From: Branchiostoma lanceolatum
Taxonomy: Eukaryota > Chordata > Leptocardii > Amphioxiformes > Branchiostomatidae
Direction: 5' to 3'
Assembly: GCF_035083965.1 (NCBI RefSeq)
Contig: NC_089731.1
Span: 9,584,501 to 9,648,500 of the forward strand
Length of the DNA: 64,000 nt
Shown here piece after piece: positions 52,045 to 61,675 of this stretch. Both the position numbers and the translations under genes were made by a program. Positions within the stretch are counted from its first letter, which is position 1; each line of letters opens with the position of its first letter. The notes below the pieces were generated by a model. It was given only the letters and a program-made list of their open reading frames with translations, searched no databases and was not told the DNA's origin.

Positions 52045-55000
52045 CCCTTGTCTAAGCACTACATACTGTACATGATACATTAGGCACCTGTTATGGTGAA
52101 TGTGTGATGTTTGTCCAGGACATGATCTGCAAACTTATGGGCTGTAAACTGTAGAATTCCGAGTTATTATAAATACTGTACCTGATGTTATGTACAGTTT
52201 GAATAGAATCTCATGTGATCTTATTTACGTACGATTTGTGCTCAACAGGAAGACTATGATCGACTCCGCCCGCTGTCCTATCCACAGACAGATATCTTCC
52301 TCATGTGCTTTGATGTCAGCAACAGGAGTTCTTTTGAGAACATCTCAGAAAAGTGGTTCCCAGAAGTTAGACACTTCTGTCCTGACATCCCTATCATTCT
52401 CGTGGGCACAAAAACTGGTAGCTACATATATCCATGCTTATGGAGTAATTTATGCATGTATATGTTCAACAGTAGGACTACGATCGTCTCTGCCTGGTAG
52501 CATATCCAATGCATGCACAGATATCTTCTTGGTCTGCTTTGCTGTTGACAACAGATTCCTTTAAAGATATTGAAGCAAAATGGCACCCAGAAGTGCATAC
52601 TAATTACTGTCCTGATGCGCCCATCATTCTGGTAGCCACATAAAATGTTGATCACCCTCATAATCATTAAATTGTGTTCCTGTTGTCTCTTAATCATTAG
52701 AACTGACATTAGCTTGTGCACGTTCTTAGGAAAGACTATCAAAACTGAAAAATGACAACACTATTTATAACGTTAGTACTATATTTCACAGTGATGTGGC
52801 TTATACGGGTGTTGTAATCTTTGCATGATAATGGTTCAAATACATACGATTGGTTCATCTCTTGATTTCCATCACTCATAATGCAACGATTTCTTGCAAG
52901 ACCTTACATGAGTATTAGAAATCATGATTATATGAAGATAGGTGATAAGTTTTACTGATGATCCCTTGCAGATCTACGCACCGAAACAACAGCATCTAGG
53001 TGTGTGTCCTGGCAGGAGGGGCAGCAAGTTGCAACACGTTTAAATATGCCGTACCACGAGACAAGCTCACTGAAGAATGTAGGCCTGAAGGATCTGATGA
53101 ACCATGCAGTAAGTATCTGGGACAAGTAGTGTGCAGTCCACCATATAGGGATTGTAATCTGTTTCCTCTCCTATGTCCTAATGTAAATGAGAAAAACGAA
53201 GTTTCCTGCAACAAAGTTTGTATTGCAGTGAAAACAAGGTTTGGAAATATTTATTTCCACCTGTGTTCAAGGAACTGAGAATTGTGTATTTGCTGCTGAT
53301 TTGTGATGTGTGGTGTAGTGGTCAGTGTGCACTTTGCTATTCTTGAAATTGGTTCAAATTCTCTGGAGCCAGCAGCCCTGGTTTGCACCTGGGTCTGGGC
53401 ATGACTGGAAAAGAGTCGCATCATCCTGTCGGATGGGGACATAAAGCCCAGTGGCCCCATGTATGAGGGAGCTTAGAGCCCAACACACTTATCAAGAAGT
53501 GTAGGGGTGACCCCGTGTGCTTGGCTAGATATGCAAGCTAGTGAAAAAGCGCCATGCTTCCTCCTGCTAAGGATACCCGCTTTACCTTTGTTACAGGTCA
53601 AACTTGGGGGCCAGAGTTGCAGAGCACAGAAAAAAGGAGGCTCCCTCGGCAAGTGGTTTCCTTCCTGGTTGAAAGGGAAAAAGCTAGATACTCTCCCACC
53701 TCCTCCTGTCATGCCTCCTGCTGGTATGTGTCTGCACTGCACCTTTGTTTCATTGACATGATCATAGAAATATTTTTCTTATACATACCAAGATACCCAG
53801 GTTTGATCACTCTAGATCTTTTATCCAGTGCACGGATTCATTGCTCTAAGTGCCTCACTATGTCAAGAAACATTATATATTTTGTTGACTGATGCAATTA
53901 GATATATAGGGCCAGAATATCAATGGAAATTGGGTTGGTATAAAAGGGCAACCACAGAATCGTTCCTTATGAGATTATGCTTTACAGGTTCCTTTTTGTT
54001 TGGAAAGCCACTGATATTTCACATTATGCTCTTTAAAATGTATCAACGCTTTTGCTGGACTGTCTTTGAATAGCTTTAAACTTTACAAAATCAAATTTAA
54101 TGCAATTTGGAAGAATCAGTAAGCTTAAGTTCTACCTAGTTCTACAAAATATTTGTTTTTTATCTGTTTTAAAAGGTCAAGCCCCATGGATTGACATTGA
54201 GACGTCCACCATTGCTGATCACATGACCCAGCTGCTGAAGTCAGGTGACTACTGCGATGTGACCTTTGTTTTGGAGGGGTCGCACCATGTCGCAGCACAC
54301 AAACTGGTCCTGTGCAGTGCCTCAGAGTTCTTCCAGAACCTCTTTGGCATTCAATCGTCAAATAAGGTTGGTAAAACACTTTTGGATTTTTGTGGCCACA
54401 GCAAATAATGGCAATGGCAATGAACTTAACATACCTGATTAATAAATTATATCTTTTTAGAAAGGCAAATCATCCAAGAGTACCCCAAACTTTGCTGCTG
54501 GCTGTGCAGGGGTTGCTGGGCTTGAGGAGGGGACATCAGGGACTGTGGTAACCCTGCGAGATGACATCAGTCCGGAGATCTTCACGCATATTCTGGAGTT
54601 TCTGTACTCAGGTATGAAAATTAACCCTCACAGTATCAAAGCAAGTATAAAGAAGTACATGTAGCTGTTTTAATCCTGATGACACATGGGGAGGGTTAAT
54701 AAACTACCAGTCTGCCTTATCTATGATATTTTTAATTCTTACTAGAAAATTTTACATATATACATCTATAGATCCTATAACAGTCACTGATGAAAGATTG
54801 CGGATGATGTCTGAAACCTCTGATCATTTCAAAATTTTATCCAGTTGCTTGAGTAACTATATTTTGGTGTATCTTATTACCTGGATGTCTATCCTTCATA
54901 GACAGATCCTATAACAATTTCCCCCAGCAAAAGATTTACCCCCAGCTGACTCTTAGCCATCTTGTTCTAGCTTTCAGCTAAAGTTTAAGTCTAATGTGTG

Positions 55001-56995
55001 TAAACAGTATAAAATATTTCTTTTGATTGTCCTGTCCCTCTAGGCCTTCCAGTCCTGACAGAAGCTCCCACAGAAGAGAAGCTGACGAGACTCACAGCTG
55101 CAGCTGAACTGTTCCACCTGCCGTACCTCAGCCAGGTGTGCGACAACATCATCCGCAAAGAGGAGTTCCTGAACCCCAGCATCGGCACGTACCTGAACGA
55201 TAACACGGGACAGAAGATCAAAGAGCTGTTCTTTAACAAGCCAGAGCTTTCTGATGTCAGCTTTGTCATAGAAGGTCAGTTTTAATAGATCATTTTTTTG
55301 CTGTTTTTTGCCATTAAGGATAAGAATCTAAGGTGATGTATCCGAGGCAAAGGGAAAAATAATTGCTTGCTAAGTTTGTACTTGAAGGGCAGGGTCAGGG
55401 TCAGGCATTGCATGTTCCAAGCTGGTTTGAAGGAACAAGAGTATTGAATGCTATCCTAATGTTGTTTCAATAGCAGAGAATACTATGTAAGAGTGTCTAT
55501 TTTGTTACATAATGAAATATTGGCTATGATGTTTACAATGTATTTACAGGTACCACAGTCCATGCACATAAGGCTATCTTGACCTGTAGGTCAGAGGTGA
55601 TGGGGGTCATGTTTGGAGGTAGCTTTTCTGAGAGCTCAAGTTCAAAGGTACACTTCTCACAAAAGTTTAATGATCTTAACAGAATATCCTTACAGTATTG
55701 CAGAAACACGACTGTGACAGTTTTCAGTCCTAAAGTTGTGTGTACCTTTGTGAAATATCTATGAATGTATAAAGATAAAAGGGACAGTTTAACTGAAACA
55801 CCACACTTCTCTCACCATAGGTTCCAGTGACAGGTACATCTGCAGATGTGTTCCTGGCTCTCCTGGAGTATCTCTACACTGACCACGCACCCATTGAGGA
55901 TGTGGGACCGCTGGACATCCTGCCCCTGGCTGACCAGTACGGACAGACGCGCCTCATCAGCATGTGTGAACTCTACACTACTAAAGACGTGGACCGAGAC
56001 ACGAGAGAGAGCATCGAGAAGTCTGCCACTGATGTGATTGGTCTACTTGTCTTGGCACAGGTTGGGACTGATTGTTTTTACTTCTTTCTTAGTTGTAGTC
56101 ATTCCTTCTTTGGCAATTCTGAAGTTATTTGTAGAAAACACCTCATGCAAAAAATAGGGCTACTCATGATAAAGAGATACTTTTTATGGTTGATAAAACC
56201 ATTGGTAGAAATCAAATTATTTGTCTTAGAGACTACAACAGTCATTAAGTTGATTTTAAAATTTTGTCAATGTTGCAGATACAAACATGACTATCTCAAA
56301 TACATTATATAGAGGTATCGAAGGAAAGGCTAATATCATATTTTATACCTACAGATGCACAATGCTCCCCAGTTGGCATCATGGTGTCTTCATTTTATCT
56401 CTACCAACTACACGGCTATCAGCAAGAGACCAGAATTCAGTCTGCTGCAAGGTGAGATGGATTTCCAAGTATTCTACATGTTTTATTAGAGACAGTTGCA
56501 TTTCTATGTCAAGTCCACAAACTGTGACCATTTACTAACATGTTACAGGACAAGTACAAATTGTCAAGAGTTGAATTTGTAGGTGTCTACTAGCTCTTTA
56601 CTTCTGTCACCTATTCTGCAAGACGTAGGAAGGCAAAATTATAACGATTCTCAAGTTCCAGGCTCTGCTGAACTGGGAGCTTGAGAAACATTACGATTTT
56701 GCATTTCCACATCTGCTTGGAGATTCTACTTTCCCCAGTATCACATGACATTTGCTTGTCAAGCACTTGAATTTACCTGTACAATAACTGAACTGTCTTC
56801 AGCCCAGACATAACCAGTAATTGTCATTGTTTTCTCACACCTGCCTAATGGGATTCACATCTTCACGCAGGTGAAAACCTGGAGCATGTGGAGGAGCATC
56901 GCTGGCCACCTGTGAGTTACCTCAAACAGGTGGAGGAGTATGAGGCAATGCTGAAGGAGAAAGGTCACAGCACAGACAAGTGTGTCGTCATGTAA
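51596..56995 (+). CDS. Rac-like RhoBTB GTPase with C-terminal CaaX box, 586 aa, 11 coding exons
   Basis: Exons: 51596-51790, 52249-52417, 52972-53108, 53597-53723, 54176-54366, 54461-54611, 55044-55274, 55550-55647, 55821-56060, 56355-56451, 56871-56995; 1,761 nt in frame. Residues 1-167 form a GTPase domain: G1 GDGGVGKS, effector [10 protein letters not shown]3 [21 protein letters not shown]4 VGTKTD, G5 HETSS. A proline-rich linker ([11 protein letters not shown]) follows, then BTB1 ([20 protein letters not shown]) with an insert, BTB2 ([19 protein letters not shown]) and the RhoBTB C-terminal helical region ([30 protein letters not shown]). It ends KCVVM, a prenylation motif. RhoBTB proteins are cullin-3 adaptors. 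Unlike vertebrate RhoBTB1/2 the GTPase domain is close to Rac and looks able to hydrolyse GTP; the Rho insert helix is missing. The donor at 54366 (GTTGGT) is weak. Not assigned to RHOBTB1, 2 or 3. Confidence 0.93.
52011..52041. repeat. (GAT)n microsatellite
   Basis: Ten to eleven perfect GAT units in the first coding intron of the RhoBTB gene. Confidence 0.95.
52473..52647 (+). pseudogene. Relic duplicate of RhoBTB exon 2
   Basis: Only 55 bp after exon 2, this stretch repeats it: TTCAACAG acceptor, then GACTACGATCGTCTCTGCC, ACAGATATCTTC, and AAATGGCACCCAGAAGTGCA, in the order of the real exon (GACTATGATCGACTCCGCC, ACAGATATCTTC, AAGTGGTTCCCAGAAGTTAG). Readable protein remnants are DYDRLC, KWHPEV and [11 protein letters not shown]. 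It is 175 nt against 169, the frame is shifted in the middle, a stop replaces the KTD end and no GT donor remains, so it cannot serve as an exon now. It may once have been a mutually exclusive alternative exon (inference). Confidence 0.88.
53303..53500 (+). mobile_element. tRNA-derived SINE
   Basis: The tRNA-like head has GTGGTGTAGTGGTCAGTGTG-type A-box sequence (53309 onward) and a GGTTCAAATTC B-box near 53352; the tail (GGATGGGGACATAAAGCCCA, GGGAGCTTAGAGCCC) matches the type of central segment common in invertebrate SINEs. Located in the RhoBTB intron 53109-53596. Same general class as the SINE at 15761-15963. Confidence 0.75.
54783..54903. mobile_element. 121-bp insertion flanked by 13-bp direct repeats
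   Basis: AGATCCTATAACA occurs at 54770-54782 and again at 54904-54916, bracketing the insert: a target duplication of retroposon length. The inner part (TTTCAAAATTTTATCCAGTT, TGAGTAACTA, TTACCTGGATGTCTATCCTT) recurs inverted at 58690-58765, showing a dispersed family. Probably a 5'-truncated LINE tail or a short SINE (inference). Confidence 0.72.
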
Positions 56996-57120
56996 CCAGT
57001 CGTCACAAGTACTGCTGCTGGGTAATTTTCAAGCAGATATTAGTAGGGAAGATCCTAACAGTCTCCATTCTTCTACACAGAGAATGTCCGCAACACTGGG
57101 TGTACATGTACACTGGGGAG

Positions 57121-57294
57121 GCTCCGCTAAACTGGGCTGAGGTTTCCACTTTTGTGGGTATAGCTTCTAAACAGCTGTCAGCCAATCAGAGAATTGCCTA
57201 AATGTTTTTAGGTAAAGCTGATTCTCTGATTGGTTGACAGTTGGTTAGTGGCCACACCCACAGAAGAAGAAACCTCATCCTGGTTTAGCAGAGC
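57121..57294. mobile_element. Imperfect foldback repeat, about 85-bp arms
   Basis: GCTCCGCTAAACTGGGCTGA at 57121 pairs inverted with the complement of TCCTGGTTTAGCAGAGC near 57278-57294; the arms meet around CCAATCAGAGAATT / AATCAGAGAATC next to a short loop at about 57200. MITE-like. It lies just past the RhoBTB stop codon, so it is probably in the 3' UTR. Confidence 0.72.
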
Positions 57295-58689
57295 ATCCCA
57301 AGGTATATTGCATAGGCTGCGATCGAGGCTCTGCATAAGAGAATAAACAGTCTCTGACTGCCCAGTTTTTCTGTAACAAACGGCCCCCGCAGTGTTGGCA
57401 GGTTCAGCTGTCTGGGAAAATGGGGCAATCAGGAAATGTTAGAATGTTCTGGTATCTGCTTGGAGATTACTGATTTGTTTCAGACAGGCCAAGAACTCTT
57501 AAGTACCCAACTAATTTTTTGTTTGTATGTGTTATGTACTTTTATATGCCAATATACATTTTGTGTACTTGTTTCCAAGTTGTTTGTATATATGTTTGAT
57601 GTATATTTGAGATTCTGTTACTGTTCTGTTTATTTTATCTTTCCATGATGCTGTTTTCTCAGTCTTAATTGAATTTGTATATGCAGGTACAGAACATATA
57701 AGAATCTAAAGGAACACTTGTAGTTTAAAGTAAGGAGATATATATGTGCAATGTCTTTAACTCGGAAAAGGGAACACAGAGAGTACAATCATATGCTTAC
57801 ATAGCCATAACTTGCCTTAGTTGTACAATTCTTAAAAACACACCAGGGCCCAAATTCACATCTTTGCCGAAGATGTATCACATTTCCCTTCAAGGCAAAG
57901 CGTTCTAAGCACCAAAGATTTGTTGACAGAAGATCAACATGTTACAGCACCACATGATGCACCTGTCAATACAAGTACTGCACGCTTGTACAGGCATGCA
58001 ATAAAATTTTACCTGGTGTGCAGCGTACACCCAAGGAGGTTTAACCTTCTTGGCACAACTAGGACCCATAGGGTAAGAACTTATTTTGTTCAATCTTAAA
58101 CCTCCCATTCCACTGAGCATGCCAAAGGACATAAGTCATTCAGTCCATTCTAAAATCATCCTCAAGAACGACTATTACGATAGGAGAAGGTTTAAGCTTA
58201 CAAATACGTGCATTTTACCATATATGACAAATGATATTCCTGTCATCTAGAGTACAATCAGCAAGCTCTTAGTGACATCTTAGATGTGCTTGTAACTTTG
58301 CTGTAGAGCTTATTATGTAAACAAAGCAGATGGCATTGTTGTGTCAGCATCACAATGACGTCTGACCACTATGATTAAAGACAGTGTTGACGAAGCCATG
58401 GTACTCTTGCACTTGAGCTGAATGGTTGTTTTATTGAAGGTTATTGCAACATTCTCATCATCACATTAACATTATTATGACCATTGGTTTAAAAAGATAA
58501 TGCCTTAAAGGGTCTAATATAATCAATACACATGTATGATATGTGATCATAACTAAAGTGAGTTATATGACCAGGTGTCATAAACATGTTTGAATGGTCG
58601 ATGAAACACAAGCCTAGAAGAGCAGCTACACATTTTATAAGGAGATGGTTTGATAGCACTACATTCATGATTCATACAATTATGTGGTT

Positions 58690-58820
58690 ACGTTGATGAA
58701 GGTTAGACATCCAGGTAGTAAGATACGCCCAAACTAGCTACTAACTCAAGCAACTGGATAAGATTTTGAAAAGTTTCAAAATTTCATCCAGTTATTTGAG
58801 TAACTATTTTGGGCGTAATT
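58690..58820. mobile_element. Dispersed repeat with a palindromic core
   Basis: GATGAAGGTTAGACATCCAG (58695) to AACTGGATAAGATTTTGAAA matches the complement of the insertion at 54783-54903. From 58725 the arm TACGCCCAAA ... CAACTGGAT is followed by its inverted copy ATCCAGTT ... TTTTGGGCGTAA ending about 58818, making a hairpin of about 45-bp arms, perhaps two copies inserted tail to tail. Confidence 0.68.
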
Positions 58821-58957
58821 ATGTTTATTGATGATAATCTCAACAATGACCAAACAGCAAAAGTGGTATACTGATGTATAAGGAAATAGGTGCATTCAGT
58901 GTGAAACATGGGCATGTTCTGTGAATGTCCTACTATCGTGCGCCAGTGCTGCGGTAC

Positions 58958-60357
58958 TTAGCGGTAAAAGAACATGATGACGGACTCCGTGACAAGCTGA
59001 GTAGAGCTCATGCCGACGCCCGTGCCATAGCCATCCCAGTCCTTGGACGCGTAGTCACCGCATTGCCTGCCATTAGCGTGTGGATCGTATCCACCACCGA
59101 TGCACGCGTGCTCTGCGTTGATACCAACGAAGTCGACGCCGGGACAAACAGCCAGGCATGCTCCTCTGTTGGTGAACACCCGAAACTGCACGAACCCGGG
59201 GATGGCTTCATTGTCTGAAACAATTTCCGGGGGCAACAGTGACTCGACAAAAGAATTATTGCCCACTTCGTACACAATGGGGATGGCCGGACCGTTGTCG
59301 TGGGTGTACGTGCCCAAGTTGTAGCCAATGGGGAAGTGATCTTTGAAGAGAGAGTAGAGGTTGCCTCCGTAGTTATCCAGGAAGCCGTTGGAGGTGCGGT
59401 ACCGTAGGTAGGCGGCGGACTTCCACTCTTTCGGTGGCACGTTGTTCGGCACGTGCCACAGCATGACGTTGGAGGCGCTGATGCCGAAGTAGCCTGGGTT
59501 CTTGTAGTCGTCGGTGGTGGCCGACCCCATGGAGCCGAAGGTGTGCACGTTGGCCCAGTTGCCATCTCCGCCGGGGTAATTAATGTTGTTCCCGCGGGTG
59601 CTGGACCAGCGATCCCCGGCCGTACACTTGCCGTACATGTCGTCCTCGTGCACGCTGGAGACCAGCGTCCAGCCGCCTCCGGCCGTGGTCATGTCGCAGT
59701 AGGTCTGGTAGATGGTTCCGTCCTTCCCGATAAGGAAGTAGGCGCCGTCCCCCCAGGAGGGGTTGTTCTGTTTGATGAGAAGGCAGGAGGAGGCTGGGTT
59801 GAGCTCGGTACCAACAGCGTGGTCCAGGCTGGCCATGATTTGATTAGTCACGGCGGTGGTCTCCACCTGGGAGAGTCGACCTGCTAGGGTGTTGACGGTG
59901 TGGGTGAGGTTCCTGATCATGTCCTGTGTAGAATAAAAATCATTCAGAAGTTAGAAGAGGACAATAGCGGAGGGCGCTGAATATTTTCAATTGTGCTGTA
60001 TCAGCTTAGTGAGACTTTTATGTGAGTCAGTGATAAGACGTTGAATACATAGTTCAACCTAGTTTGTCGATAAACTGCTACGGGTCATAGTAGCATTTAT
60101 AAGAATCACACTATAGTCAGACTATACAGACATGTCTAGTGTCTCACGGTTACGGTTGTACAATTACGCATGCTTTAGGACGAGATCATTCTAAAACTAG
60201 CTCGTACCTGCTGATAGCCGACTGTGTCCTGTAAATTTTTCACATTCGCTGTGACCACTCCGACGTCTGGGCAGGCGCATGAAGGTGCGCCAGTTGGTAT
60301 CTGCCCGAATCCAACAGATAACAGGGAAAGTGAGAACACAATGATGATGGTGTTCAT
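58958..60357 (-). CDS. Intelectin copy 4, 371 aa
   Basis: Minus-strand exons 60208-60357 and 58958-59923, 50 + 321 residues. Signal peptide MNTIIIVFSLSLLSVGFGQ, then a distinct N-terminus (GAPSCACPDVG, VKNLQDTVGYQQ) and a longer leucine-heptad neck (NLTHTVNTLAGRLSQVET) that could trimerise the protein. The lectin domain matches copies 1-3 almost word for word (TYCDMTTAGGGWTLVSSVHE). Ligand loop: VGINAEHACIGGGYDPHANG, so N, E and H of the first calcium site are kept, but the stretch holding the human E274 equivalent is YDPHAN with no glutamate there and is one residue shorter. The W288 equivalent is kept (KDWDGYGT); the Y297 position is M (GVGMSS). The most divergent binding site in the cluster. 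A further in-frame ATG lies 36 bp upstream. Confidence 0.92.
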
Positions 60358-61675
60358 CTTGACTCGACTTCTGGCGCTTATGAGTAGAAACAAACTTTCC
60401 AGGATCTAGGAGTCAGACTGAACTGCCGGCCGCTGGGGCAACGGTCACACAGCTTCTGGCAGAAATCGCCTCAGTAGCAACTTTTGAAACCTTGATAAGC
60501 CGGATGTTTGAGCGGATCTTGTCTACCATTGGTCAAGAAGGCTCAAATACCGATGAAGACAAGGATACAGGGCGTCTTGATTAATGACCGGAGTTATATA
60601 AGGATTGGATTGTTGTGTAGGTCAAATATTAGGTCAGTGGCAGAAAGTTTTCGTGTCTTCTATCTACCGTAATCTGGAACTCTCTTCTTTGGCCACCATG
60701 GAGCTAAGCATCTTGTGCATAAGAGGGGTTTAAGATGATGTACTGTGTATGAATGTATAAACTTTTGGGGCGTGGAGAATATGTGCCAACTATTTCGGTG
60801 TGATTTTATTTGGGAATTGACCTCGTACGTTATTGTCCTTGTCATACTTGTGTAGCCAGGATTCTTGTGGTCGTTAATCAAGTCAGGCAAACTAGTACTA
60901 TAGGTTGGAATGACGACTGGTCCGTCACAAATGGTGACTAGTCTATTGCATCAAAAGCTAGTCCATTGTGCCCTATATAACATGATGTCATACTTGTGTA
61001 ACCAGGGTTCTTGGGGTCGTTAACCCAGGCAAAGTAGTACTATAGGTTGGAAAGCCGACTGGTAGGGACTAGTCTATTGCATCAAAAGCTAGTCCATTAT
61101 GCCTTATATAACATGATTTCACATCTGCGTTCCTGAGATGGTGACAGTTGTTACTGGTTTCACAATTTGCAGGGTTTCTCCATTATTGCAGAACCCTCTT
61201 CTTTTGATTTGATATTTGACATCTTAAGCACAGAGTAAACGAAATTGACGGGATTCGGTGTAGTCACTCAGGAGGTGAACCGTTGTGTTGCAGCTCAGTG
61301 GTCTCAAAGGTTGATAAATAAGAGTCACAGAAGTAGGACGACAAGCACACCAATAAACAAAGGTTACTTAGTTGTTACATATACATTACATATGTCGCCA
61401 ATGGAGAACATGTAGCATATCTGCTACTGTGATGATGTTTGAGCTACAAAATTAAAGTTAAACTCTGCATGTCAGACCTTATGTATCCTCCCATTGAGAT
61501 TCTGAAATAAGGCTAGGTTTGTTCGTCGGGCCTCAATACACACATTCATGAAAATAACCGATGGACTCGTGATTTCTTTATTCATTTTTTTGCTGAACAA
61601 AAGACTGAAAAATGATACAGTTGGGAATTTCTTACTCCACTGACTGATTGAATCTTGCGATGTTTCACACTCTCT
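60358..61675. other. Intergenic between intelectin copies 4 and 5
   Basis: The first 160 bp upstream of copy 4 (60420-60515) resemble the same position before copy 5 (63100-63190), with a shared CTTGATAAG/ATTGATAAG GATA-type site: a conserved proximal promoter. A TATATAA lies at about 60595. The tandem duplication 60841-61119 is the only other structure. The minus-strand polyadenylation signal of copy 5 is at 61577-61582. Confidence 0.5.
60841..61119. repeat. Tandem duplication, about 140-bp unit
   Basis: Unit 1 (about 60841-60984) and unit 2 (about 60989-61119) share GTCATACTTGTGTAGCCAGG, AGTACTATAGGTTGGAA, GACTAGTCTATTGCATCAAA and the end TATATAACATGAT, with small deletions between them. 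Confidence 0.85.

Larger units (their letters stand above)
56996..58957. other. RhoBTB 3' UTR and intergenic space
   Basis: Contains foldback repeats (57121-57294, 58725-58820) and possible RhoBTB polyadenylation signals at 57342 and 58000. The minus-strand signal for intelectin copy 4 is at 58824-58829. No further exon recognised. Confidence 0.5.

Noticed and set aside
53000-53278. Reading RhoBTB exon 3 as [18 protein letters not shown]
   Set aside because: That frame does not continue from exon 2; the in-phase frame gives [21 protein letters not shown], matching the Rac G5 region.
53303-53374. tRNA gene
   Set aside because: A- and B-box-like sequences are present but no acceptor stem or anticodon arm can be formed; it is the head of a SINE.
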